From Tepidisphaeraceae bacterium (GTDB lineage: Bacteria; Planctomycetota; Phycisphaerae; Tepidisphaerales; Tepidisphaeraceae): a stretch of 64,000 nt of DNA. A program made the position numbers and the translations under genes. The notes under the pieces were generated by a model. That model saw only the letters and a list, made by a program, of their open reading frames with translations. It had not been told where the DNA came from and searched no databases. The DNA lies in contig DASYHQ010000013.1 in assembly GCA_035998445.1 (NCBI GenBank), positions 302,406 through 366,405 on the forward strand. Direction: 5' to 3'. How positions within the stretch are numbered: position 1 is the stretch's first letter; the number at the start of each line of letters is the position of its first letter. Shown here one piece after another: positions 24,298 to 32,723 of this stretch.

Positions 24298-27200
24298 GTG
24301 TTTGATAAAATCGTCTCAGGTCTCCGTCTGCGCCGTGCCACTGCCAGCGTCATCGAACGCCTTGAGGACCGCCGCCTGATGGCCGCCGACGCGTCGGCAG
24401 TTCACGCGATGCCGCTCGTGCTCGAGTTCGATCAAAGCGCCGGCGGCATCCTCGACCGCGATGGTCAGGGTACCGGTTTCAGCGGCGTGCAGGCGATCAA
24501 CGGTGGCAACGCCTACCAGCCCGCGTTGATCGACCTCGACCCCGTCACCGGCCTGCTGAAGATCACCGCGAAAGGCACCGCCAGCGCCGGCAGCAACTTC
24601 GAGGCCGACAGCTCGATGAAGAACGGGCTGGAGACGAAGTTTGACGCCACCGTCGCCGGTGGCTTCTCGATCGGCGTGCGGCTGGTGGGGCCGCTGTCGA
24701 ACTTCACGGGGCGCAACGATCAGGCCGGCATCTCGTTCGGGCCCGATCAGGACAACTACATCAAGCTGGTCGCGATCAACGTCGGCGGCAAGCAGTACAT
24801 CCAGTTCATCGATGAGATGAAGGTCGGCAGCACCTACGTGCACTCGGTGGCGGTCGGGGCGTCGTACACGAGCATCGGCAAGTTCAGCGATATCAACTCG
24901 CTCGACCTCGTCATGCACGGCAACGCGGCGACAGGCAAGGTGAGCGCGTATTTCAGCATCAACGGTGGCCCGCTGACGAAGGTCAGCCACGAGGTCACGC
25001 TGAGCGGCCGGAAGCGCGCCGACTTCTTCAGCGGCGCCGCGACTGCCGGCCTGGCCGTCGTGAAGAAGAACAACGACGCCGCCGACTTCACCGCGACGTT
25101 CGATCGGTTCGAGACCTACGCGGGCCAGCCCGTCTCGATGCCGGCGCCGTCGACCAATCCCCCTCCGGTGGTCACAAATCCGCCGCCCGTGGTGACTGAT
25201 CCTCCTCCGGTCGTCACGAATCCGCCACCCGTGGTGACTGATCCCCCTCCGGTCGTCACGAATCCACCACCCGTGGTTGAACCGCCCGTCATCGTGCGGC
25301 CGACCGTGACGGCGGTCAGCCCGGCGGCCAACGCCACGAACGTGTCGCCGATGAACACCACCGTGACGGTCAAGCTGAACCTCGGCGCGTCGGAGATCGT
25401 CGACGCCAGCACGCTGACCAACGCGAACGTGGGCCTGTACCGCGCCAGCGACAACACCCGCATCGAGACCACGGTCGCCCTCGCGTCCGACGGCACGCTC
25501 GTGCTGGGCGCGGTCGGACTGCTGCAGGAGAACACGACGTACACCGTCGTCGTCACCGACGGGCTGAAGAACGAGGCCGGCACTGCCTTCATGCCCTACA
25601 GCGCGACGTTCACCACGGGGCTGACGCCGGTGAAGATCGCGGTGAGCGGGACGAAGTACTATTTCAACGACGTGCGCCTCACCAGCGGCACGAACGTCGC
25701 CGGTGCGGCGCAGGCGATCACCATCACGAACACCGGCACCGCGGCGCTCGTGCTGAACGCCGGCGACGCCTTCACGCTGAGCGGCGCCAATGCCGATCAG
25801 TTCGTCCTGCTGAACAAGCCGAGCGGCACGACCACCGTGCAGCCTGGTCAGAGCTTCAAGCTGAACGTCGCGATGAACGCGACCTCGCTCGGCTTGAAGA
25901 CGGCGACCCTGACGATCGTCAGCAACGACCCGCTTCGCCCAACGATCACGGTCGCGCTGCGCGGTCTGGGCACCGCCGGCGTTGGGGGCAATAACGAACC
26001 GTCGCTGCAGGCCATCCTGGACCTGTACGAAATCCCGGTCAACACTGGCGACAGCAACCCCGCCACCACGGCGCTCTACAGCGCCACGGAACTGCTCAGC
26101 AACAGCGAGGAAATCGCCGGCATGGAGCGGCTGTTGCGCGCCAATACCGCGCTGCCGGTCACGATCACGCCGCTGGCAGTCATGGGCGTGTCGAGCAGCC
26201 CTGTGCTGACGTTCGGCTATTACGACCCCGGGACGACCGGCGCCAAGACCGCCCTTTTCACCGTCGGCAACGCCGACGCGCAGAGCGTCGCTCCGACCAT
26301 TAGCGGCATCACCTCGTTCACGCCGGCGGGCACCAAGAGCTTCGGCCTGTACGCGACCTGGCCCGGCTTCAAGAACGCTGACAACCTCAACTTCCGTGAC
26401 TCGTTCAGCGAGGATGCGCTGAACACCTGGGCGACGCAGAACACTCACAAGTTCCGCTTCTACCCGATGAAGACCGCCGACGGCGCCGTGGTCGCCAACA
26501 GCTACATCGTGGCCGCGGAAGACTTCGACGGCAGCTACGATAGCAACGATATCGTCTTCATCATCTCCAACGTCCAGCCCGCAGCGGCCGGGCCGGAGAT
26601 CGGCGTGAAGAGCAACGACAACGTTGGCTTCGACAACCGCCTCCTGTTCCACCGCATCGGCACGCAGAACGCCACGATCGGCGACGTCGTGCGCGACGTG
26701 AACTCGCTGCGCATCCGCAATACCGGCAGCCAGGACCTGACGATCAGCAACGTGACGGTTCCGAGCGGTTGGATCCTGCTGGACGCGCCCACGCAGCCCA
26801 TCGCGCCGGGCGCCTTCTACGATCTGAAGGTCCAGTTCGTGTTCGACGGCGGCAACTCGGCCAGCACGCGCTCTGGCACGCTGACGTTCAACACCAACGA
26901 CGCCGACGAACCGAGCGTCTCGGTGACGCTGGCCGGGCGGTACCAGGTACAGTCGGAAAACGACCGCGAGCCCAACCTGCAGGCGATCTTCAACCTGTTC
27001 GGCTACAGGACGCAGGCGCTGTCGTCCGGGCAGTCGTTCACCGCCAATAAGGGCAAGGTCGAAGCGTTCGGCGATGAGGTCCTGAGCCCCTACTGGCAGC
27101 AGGCCGACAGCCAACGGCCGGTGCAGGTGCGCCAGCTGGCCGCGTTCCACACGCAGGGCAGCAGCGCCACGATCCGCCGACACACCAAGGGCAGCACGTC

Positions 27201-28383
27201 GCTCACGTCGATCGTGACGCACGACAATCGCGAGGCGCAGTCGATCCTACCCCACCGCTCGAGCACGGGCGGAACGCTGGACGCGTTCGGGTCGTTCAAC
27301 GCCACCGGTACGTTCGGCTTCAACCTCGACGGCGAGTGGAGCGACGACACCCTCAACCCACAGGAAAAGCCGGGTGGCGGGTACGGACACCACGTGCGGT
27401 TCTACGTCGCCAAGGACGCCAGCGGCAACGTGATTCCCAACACGTACCTTGCGGTGATGGACTACCGGAGCATCAACTACGACTTCCAGGACAACGTTTA
27501 TCTCATCAGCAACGTCAAGCCCGAGGGCCCTGCGGTCCCCACTGGGTTGGCCGCGGTGCCGACGAACGAAGGCATCGCGCTCGACTGGACCGACAACGCC
27601 GCCCGCAACCTCGCCGGCTACAACGTCTATCGTGGCACGACGGGCAACGGTACGTACGCGAAGGTAAACGACGCGCCGCTGACGGTGTCGCAGTTCCACG
27701 ACACCACCGCGCCGAGCGGGCAGGCGGTTTACTACCGTGTGACCGCGATCGACACCTTCGGCACCGAGTCGGCCGTGGCGGCGATCAGCGGCAGTTGGCC
27801 GAGCGACGCGATCCCACCCAACACGCCGACCGGCCTGGCGGCCGTCGAATCGAGCGGCGGCGTCTCGCTGACGTGGAGCGCGAACGCCGATGTGGACCTG
27901 GCCGGGTACGATGTCTACCGCAGCAGCGCGGCCAACGGCACGTTCACTAAGTTGAACGCCACGTTGCTGACCGGCACGTCGTACGCCGACACCACCGCGC
28001 CGGTCGGCGCGACGAGCTATTACCGGCTGGTCGCGGTCGACACCGCTGGCCTCAACTCGACGCCAGCGTTGACGAACGCGACGACACCGGTCCAACCGGT
28101 CGCGCCCGCACAGCCGACGAACCTGATGTTCACCAGTTCGATCAACGGCATCACGCTCGACTGGGACGACAATCCCGAAGCGAACCTGACTGGCTACAAC
28201 GTCTACTTCGCCACCTCGGCCAACGGAACGTACGAGAAGCTGAACGACGCGCTGCTGACGAGCTCGTTCTTCAGCCACACGACCGCCCCGACGGGCATCG
28301 CGAGCTACTATCGCGTTGCTGCGGTAAACGTGAACGGTTTGGAGTCGGCCTTCGCGATTGGGAGGGAGACGCGCATGGAGTAA
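24298..28383 (+). CDS. Giant LEPR-XLL multidomain exported protein (Big_5, choice-of-anchor, FN3)
   Basis: 1361 residues. The start is a GTG at 24298 with AAGGAA 7 bases upstream, giving a normal distance to the LEPR-XLL motif IERLEDRRLMAA (residues 19-30). Order: a concanavalin-like beta-domain (about 40-270); a P-rich linker of NPPPVVT/DPPPVVT repeats (286-326); a Big_5/SbsA-type Ig domain (334-441); a choice-of-anchor-D-like domain (443-561); a DUF4114-like domain with SFGLYATWPG (568-760); a second choice-of-anchor domain (765-881); a second DUF4114-like domain (886-1076); and three fibronectin type III domains (1078-1358). No catalytic site seen. Probably an adhesive or structural extracellular protein. 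Confidence 0.82.
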   Translation: MFDKIVSGLRLRRATASVIERLEDRRLMAADASAVHAMPLVLEFDQSAGGILDRDGQGTGFSGVQAINGGNAYQPALIDLDPVTGLLKITAKGTASAGSNFEADSSMKNGLETKFDATVAGGFSIGVRLVGPLSNFTGRNDQAGISFGPDQDNYIKLVAINVGGKQYIQFIDEMKVGSTYVHSVAVGASYTSIGKFSDINSLDLVMHGNAATGKVSAYFSINGGPLTKVSHEVTLSGRKRADFFSGAATAGLAVVKKNNDAADFTATFDRFETYAGQPVSMPAPSTNPPPVVTNPPPVVTDPPPVVTNPPPVVTDPPPVVTNPPPVVEPPVIVRPTVTAVSPAANATNVSPMNTTVTVKLNLGASEIVDASTLTNANVGLYRASDNTRIETTVALASDGTLVLGAVGLLQENTTYTVVVTDGLKNEAGTAFMPYSATFTTGLTPVKIAVSGTKYYFNDVRLTSGTNVAGAAQAITITNTGTAALVLNAGDAFTLSGANADQFVLLNKPSGTTTVQPGQSFKLNVAMNATSLGLKTATLTIVSNDPLRPTITVALRGLGTAGVGGNNEPSLQAILDLYEIPVNTGDSNPATTALYSATELLSNSEEIAGMERLLRANTALPVTITPLAVMGVSSSPVLTFGYYDPGTTGAKTALFTVGNADAQSVAPTISGITSFTPAGTKSFGLYATWPGFKNADNLNFRDSFSEDALNTWATQNTHKFRFYPMKTADGAVVANSYIVAAEDFDGSYDSNDIVFIISNVQPAAAGPEIGVKSNDNVGFDNRLLFHRIGTQNATIGDVVRDVNSLRIRNTGSQDLTISNVTVPSGWILLDAPTQPIAPGAFYDLKVQFVFDGGNSASTRSGTLTFNTNDADEPSVSVTLAGRYQVQSENDREPNLQAIFNLFGYRTQALSSGQSFTANKGKVEAFGDEVLSPYWQQADSQRPVQVRQLAAFHTQGSSATIRRHTKGSTSLTSIVTHDNREAQSILPHRSSTGGTLDAFGSFNATGTFGFNLDGEWSDDTLNPQEKPGGGYGHHVRFYVAKDASGNVIPNTYLAVMDYRSINYDFQDNVYLISNVKPEGPAVPTGLAAVPTNEGIALDWTDNAARNLAGYNVYRGTTGNGTYAKVNDAPLTVSQFHDTTAPSGQAVYYRVTAIDTFGTESAVAAISGSWPSDAIPPNTPTGLAAVESSGGVSLTWSANADVDLAGYDVYRSSAANGTFTKLNATLLTGTSYADTTAPVGATSYYRLVAVDTAGLNSTPALTNATTPVQPVAPAQPTNLMFTSSINGITLDWDDNPEANLTGYNVYFATSANGTYEKLNDALLTSSFFSHTTAPTGIASYYRVAAVNVNGLESAFAIGRETRME

Positions 28384-28410
28384 ACAAGTCGAAGTGGATC
28401 AGGTTCAAGC

Positions 28411-28442
28411 TCCGGACTGGCTGCCAACGCGGTCAGTCCGGA
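28411..28442 (+). terminator. Hairpin after the giant LEPR-XLL gene
   Basis: TCCGGACTG and CAGTCCGGA form a 9-base stem 28 bases after the stop at 28383; the tail TTTAGGTG gives only a short T-run, so the strength is uncertain. Confidence 0.55.
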
Positions 28443-28532
28443 TTTAGGTGTCACACCCGCTCATCTCCGTGGGAGAGGTCGCGGCGGTTTCAGCGAATCG
28501 AGAGAATCAAAAAAATTACAGCTTTTTTTGCT

Positions 28533-28548
28533 TTCGGAGCGATCCGAA
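28533..28548. promoter_or_regulatory. LacI-type operator candidate before the regulator gene
   Basis: TTCGGAGCGATCCGAA, a palindrome with central CG pair (one mismatch), 34 bases before the regulator ATG at 28582 and beside an AT-rich run (AAAAAAATTACAGC). LacI-family operators have this layout. A near copy lies at 29726-29741. Confidence 0.6.
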
Positions 28549-28581
28549 GATATATCATTGAGCAGTTGAAGACTTAGGGAT

Positions 28582-29685
28582 ATGAGTACTGAAGCGGTCA
28601 AACCTCAAGCGTTGCGTCGTCCTCCGGGAGGCGGGCGCGTCACGCTGGAGCACCTCGCAGCGGCGACCGGACTGGCTCGGACGACGATTTCCGACATCAT
28701 GAACCGCAACGTCGGCACGAAGTACTCCGCCGAGACGCGCGATCGCGTGATGAAGGCCGTCAACGAACTGGGCTACTTGCCCGTTCGGGCGGCCCAGCAG
28801 TTGGCGCGCGGGCGTTCGGGGCAGATCGGCCTGATGCTGACGCGCGACTTCTCGAACCCGTTCTTCGCCCGCGTCGCCGACGTGGTTGAACGCGAGGTGC
28901 GTAAGCTCGGCTACCGCCTGCAGATGACCGTCACCGACGGTGAAGAGGGCTCCGAGGCTGAGCGCTTGCGCCAGTTGCAGAGCGACGCGGTCGAGGGCCT
29001 CATCATCGGTCCCGTCTACGAAAAACTCGACTTGGACATGCACGCCAACCTGCTGAAGGGCAGCCTGCCCACCGTGCTGTTTGGTGGCTCGATCGGTAGC
29101 GTGTTCGATGAGGTCGCCATACACGATGCGATCGGTTGGCGGCTGGCGATCCAACACTTGACGGAACGCGGCCATCGGAACATCGCGTTCCTATCTGCCC
29201 CACCAAGCCGCTTGACCGCGGACAATGTCAACGAGCGGTTCAGCGCGCTGCTTGAGCTGCGGGTCGCGGGCGTGTTCCACGCCGAGTGGATCTTCTGGCA
29301 GCACGACACCGGCCGCTTCGAGGATTCACTGGCCGTCAGTCGCGAGTTTTCGCAGCGGTGGTTACAAGCGCCCGCAGACGACCGCCCGACCGCGGTCATC
29401 TGTCATAACGACCAGGTGGCGTTGACCGCGCTGTCGGCGTTCCACGAGGCCGGCATCCGCGTGCCTAACGACCTGTCGCTCATCGGCTGCGACAACCTGC
29501 CGGAAAGCGCGTACCTCGTGCCGTCCCTGACGAGCATCGACAACCATGTCGACGAGCAGATGCGGCAGGCCGTGAACCGGTTGATGGCGCGGATCGAGTC
29601 GCCTGGAGCGGACCGGGCAACGATCGTCGTTCAACCGTCGCTCGTAACGCGCGGGTCGGTCATTTCAGTACATCGTGAACCGTAG
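28582..29685 (+). CDS. LacI-family transcriptional regulator
   Basis: 367 residues. The N-terminal helix-turn-helix reads VTLEHLAAATGLARTTISDIMN, with the following hinge helix near ELGYLPVRAAQQLARGR; the rest is a periplasmic-binding-protein fold (IGLMLTRDFSNPFFA, DEVAIHDAIGWRLAIQHL, NDQVALTALSAFHEAGIRVP, IGCDNLPESAYLVPSLTSID). The effector is probably a sugar. The ATG at 28582 has TAGGGAT upstream. The operator-like palindromes at 28533 and 29726 suggest autoregulation and control of the next genes. Neighbours to the right form a likely carbohydrate-use cluster. Confidence 0.9.
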   Translation: MSTEAVKPQALRRPPGGGRVTLEHLAAATGLARTTISDIMNRNVGTKYSAETRDRVMKAVNELGYLPVRAAQQLARGRSGQIGLMLTRDFSNPFFARVADVVEREVRKLGYRLQMTVTDGEEGSEAERLRQLQSDAVEGLIIGPVYEKLDLDMHANLLKGSLPTVLFGGSIGSVFDEVAIHDAIGWRLAIQHLTERGHRNIAFLSAPPSRLTADNVNERFSALLELRVAGVFHAEWIFWQHDTGRFEDSLAVSREFSQRWLQAPADDRPTAVICHNDQVALTALSAFHEAGIRVPNDLSLIGCDNLPESAYLVPSLTSIDNHVDEQMRQAVNRLMARIESPGADRATIVVQPSLVTRGSVISVHREP

Positions 29686-29725
29686 AATCTGAAAACCAAC
29701 TATTTCTGACTGATATTTTGAAGTT

Positions 29726-29741
29726 TTCGGAGCGTTCCGAG
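29726..29741. promoter_or_regulatory. LacI-type operator candidate before the PEP-CTERM gene
   Basis: TTCGGAGCGTTCCGAG shares TTCGGAGCG-TCCGA with the site at 28533 and is a nearly perfect palindrome. It is about 150 bases upstream of the gene at 29894. Confidence 0.6.
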
Positions 29742-29893
29742 TAGGAAATTACGATTAACAAGTTAGGAATATTTGGAAGCCGGGACATCCGCGCTGAAGC
29801 ACCTTCGATATCAACGTGATTCTTGAATGCGCTGGGTTGCCAAATGTCGGCCAGCCCCGCACCAGGCCATTATCTTCTTGGAGAGGAAACCAA

Positions 29894-30787
29894 ATGCATT
29901 GCAAGTCCAACATTCTCGCCACGACCTTCGTCACCTGCGCGATCGCCGCCGCGATGACCGCCCCGACGGCTTCGGCGGCGCCGTTCTACGACAACGATTT
30001 CAGTGGTGACGCCGTGGGCGCGCGTCCCAACGGCTTCACGATCAACTTTCCCACCCCGGCTAACGTCGGTGATGGCAGTATGGCCGGGGACGTCGGCGTC
30101 ACGGTCGTCGGCACGTCCGCCATTGGTGGCGGGAACGCGCTGCGCATGTACGATCAATCTGGTGGAAACGGTGCCACGTTGGTCAGGGCCAGCACCGCCC
30201 TGACCACGGCCACCGATTCAGGCCTCTTCAGCTTCAACTTCACCGCGGGCCCCAACCTTACAGCCAATATTGGCAACTCGTTCTTGCGCGTCGCGCTGGG
30301 CACGACGGGCGTTGACGCATCGTCGTCGTCGTCCACGAGCAACTTCCAGCGCATCAGCTTCGATAGCACGCCTGTGGGCACGTCTGGAACGTTCCGCGCC
30401 AGCAACGTCACGAGCGGCAGCTTAGAGGACACGACCGTTGGGACCGGCTTCACGGAGACCGCCAACAACCTTGTCGAGATCGTCTTCAACCGCACGTCGA
30501 CACCGATCGTTTACGATAAGGCCGGCGCGCAGGCGGTCGCGGCCGGCAAGTACGACCTGTACCTCAACAGCACCCTCGTGGCCAACGACTTCGTGATGCG
30601 CGCCGGCACGACCGCCGTCGGTGCGATCGGGTTCGGAACCGGTGGCAGCCAGGCCGGCGCCGACTGGATCGTCGACAACGTGAACGTCAGCGCCGTACCC
30701 GCGGCCGTTCCAGAGCCGGCGACGCTCGGCGTGTTGACCATCGCCAGCCTGGGCCTGCTGGCCCGCCGGCGTCGGACGATGGCGTAA
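29894..30787 (+). CDS. PEP-CTERM protein in LacI-linked cluster
   Basis: 297 residues from ATG 29894, with GAGAGGAAACC upstream. A signal peptide ends near ASAAP. The mature part begins FYDNDFSGDAVGARPNGFTI, contains a long serine/threonine stretch (DASSSSSTSN), has a jelly-roll ending WIVDNVNVSAVP, and closes with the sorting signal VPEPATLGVLTIASLGLL plus ARRRR. The stretch NDFSGDAVG...GGGNALRMYDQS resembles concanavalin-like lectin-type PEP-CTERM proteins. It follows the second operator-like palindrome, so it is a candidate target of the LacI regulator. Confidence 0.84.
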   Translation: MHCKSNILATTFVTCAIAAAMTAPTASAAPFYDNDFSGDAVGARPNGFTINFPTPANVGDGSMAGDVGVTVVGTSAIGGGNALRMYDQSGGNGATLVRASTALTTATDSGLFSFNFTAGPNLTANIGNSFLRVALGTTGVDASSSSSTSNFQRISFDSTPVGTSGTFRASNVTSGSLEDTTVGTGFTETANNLVEIVFNRTSTPIVYDKAGAQAVAAGKYDLYLNSTLVANDFVMRAGTTAVGAIGFGTGGSQAGADWIVDNVNVSAVPAAVPEPATLGVLTIASLGLLARRRRTMA

Positions 30788-30988
30788 GGATTTAGGGCGG
30801 TTCTGCCGCCGCCGGAGATTCCCGGTGGCCCCCTTAACGGTGGGCCGCCGGCTTGCCCGCGTCGCGAGGCGCGGCTGACACATGCAGGAGACCGGCCGTG
30901 TTGACCCGGCACGTCGCGTCTGGCCCGAAGAAGGCCGATGCGAGAGTGACAAACAGTGAATGGAAGAACCAGTCGTCTAGGAGATGCC

Positions 30989-31714
30989 ATGTCCCCCCGC
31001 AATCCCAGTCTCGCCCGCGGCTTTACCCTGGTGGAACTACTCGTCGTCATCGGGATCATCGCGCTGCTGATCAGCATGCTGCTGCCGGCGTTGAACAAGG
31101 CCCGGCAGTCGGCAGTGAAGGTGCAGTGCGCGGCGCAGCTACGGCAGATCGGGCAGGCGGTCACGCTGTACACGCAGAACGAGCGCAGCAAGAACAATAA
31201 GCTCGGCGTGCTACCCGCGTTGGATCGCAGTTGGATGGGGCCTGCGTTCACGTGGAACTACAGCCAACCGTTGAAATGGGAGTTCCAGAAGTACCTGTCC
31301 AGCCTGGCGCCGGGGCAGGCGAACCGGATCATGTTCTGCCCTGCCTTCGGGTCAAGCGCTACGAACGCGCAGCGGGTCGGAACCAACAATCAGAACCTGT
31401 ACGGCTACAATCCTTGGCTCGCCAACTCGTTCGGTTTTTCGGGCGCACTGGAGAGCCGTCCCGCGTCGTCGTTCCGACCCGCCGCCGAACGCGTCGTGTT
31501 TGCCGATGCGTTCGACAACGCGCTCTACAAGTTCGGGCAGCCCGGCGGGGGCGGCTGGTCTCAGGACATGTTCAACACGACGTTCGACTACCGGCACGGG
31601 TTCTCGGCCAACGTGCTGTTCCTCGACGGGCACGTCCAGGACTTTAGAGACGCGCGGCCCACAGTAGGTCCCAACCCGCTGCCGGCGCGCGACGCGTTCG
31701 TCGGACCGGAATAA
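30989..31714 (+). CDS. Prepilin-like protein with H-x9-DG box, copy 1
   Basis: 241 residues from ATG 30989 with AGGAGA 4-5 bases upstream. The N-terminus [20 protein letters not shown] is the type IV pilin/pseudopilin methylation signal (cut after the glycine), and the C-terminus holds [14 protein letters not shown], the H-x9-DG box of the planctomycete prepilin-like family. It is probably exported by a type II secretion-like machine and forms a pseudopilus-type part. The DUF1559 link is by resemblance. It is a clear paralog of the next gene. Confidence 0.82.
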   Translation: MSPRNPSLARGFTLVELLVVIGIIALLISMLLPALNKARQSAVKVQCAAQLRQIGQAVTLYTQNERSKNNKLGVLPALDRSWMGPAFTWNYSQPLKWEFQKYLSSLAPGQANRIMFCPAFGSSATNAQRVGTNNQNLYGYNPWLANSFGFSGALESRPASSFRPAAERVVFADAFDNALYKFGQPGGGGWSQDMFNTTFDYRHGFSANVLFLDGHVQDFRDARPTVGPNPLPARDAFVGPE

Positions 31715-31823
31715 CGCCGGACATGGGCGGCGCGCCGCATCGCACGCGCTGTCGCGGGACGCCCGCGAATTCCGCGGCTGTATGCGACGTCCGCCGTGAC
31801 GTTAATTGCAACGAAAGGTAAAC

Positions 31824-32654
31824 GTGCCCCTTTACAATCCCTGTCCCATAACGAGCACTGCCAACGTGCGATTGGCGGCGGCGGCGACGACCGAACGGTC
31901 CGTCACGCCGCCAAACGCCGGGTTCACACTGGTCGAACTGCTCGTGGTTATCGGGATCATCGCGCTGCTGATCAGCATACTTCTACCCTCCCTGCACAAG
32001 GCACGGCAGGCGGCGCTGAAGGTGCAGTGCGCCAGCAACCTGCGTCAGGGTGGGCTGGCCATCAGTCAATATCTGCAGTTGTCGAAGGGGCGCCTGCCCC
32101 ACCGTGGGGTATGGCCCAACAGTGGCGAAAGCTGGTACACGCCGATCAGCCGCCTGACGGGAAGGCTGACGGAGAATTCGGCTCAAAAGAACCACGTGAC
32201 CGGTTCAACAATGAGCGATGCCAAGCAGATCCTGCCCCAGGGCATCTGGTCATGCCCCTCAATCGGCGGCCAGGAGTTTGGCGGCGACACCCCAAATCAC
32301 TATGCCGGCAACGCCAACTTCTTCCTTGGCAACAGCAGTGGCGGGTTCGGACCACCGTTGCCAAACCTGCCTGTGGGCCGCATCCGCGAATCGGCTATCA
32401 AGGTGATGCTCGTCGAGTTCAATATGATGAACCAGGACACCCGCACCGTCGGGTTTACCCCGACGGGGTTGCTCACGCTGAACTCACGCATCCCGACGGC
32501 ATGGGATGTCGATGGCCACAGGACCGTTGGAGGCACCTCGGAACCGCGGTATCGGCACAGCGGCAAGACGGCCACGACGTTGTTCGTGGATGGTCATGTC
32601 GAATCGGTCCCCAAGGGAACGTTGATCTATCGCAATTTCGCAGTCGGCAGCTAA
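31824..32654 (+). CDS. Prepilin-like protein with H-x10-DG box, copy 2
   Basis: 276 residues. I chose the GTG at 31824 because GAAAGG lies 7-8 bases upstream; a TTG at 31806 is the alternative. The pilin-type segment is [20 protein letters not shown], here after about 30 extra residues. The C-terminal [15 protein letters not shown] box keeps the family H-x-DG pattern with one extra residue. It is the paralog of the gene at 30989, 110 bases downstream of it, and precedes the GH-A enzyme. Confidence 0.8.
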   Translation: MPLYNPCPITSTANVRLAAAATTERSVTPPNAGFTLVELLVVIGIIALLISILLPSLHKARQAALKVQCASNLRQGGLAISQYLQLSKGRLPHRGVWPNSGESWYTPISRLTGRLTENSAQKNHVTGSTMSDAKQILPQGIWSCPSIGGQEFGGDTPNHYAGNANFFLGNSSGGFGPPLPNLPVGRIRESAIKVMLVEFNMMNQDTRTVGFTPTGLLTLNSRIPTAWDVDGHRTVGGTSEPRYRHSGKTATTLFVDGHVESVPKGTLIYRNFAVGS

Positions 32655-32723
32655 TTCTAATCGCGCATTTCAGCATCCAAGCAAATGCGCACGAATCATT
32701 CACTTACCACAGAGGCCTCAACG

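Noticed and set aside
24316..27222. 968-codon open frame on the reverse strand opposite the giant LEPR-XLL gene
   Set aside because: The frame is a GC-bias shadow: composition is Arg/Asp/Val/His-rich, there is no ribosome site, and the forward frame has clear domains.
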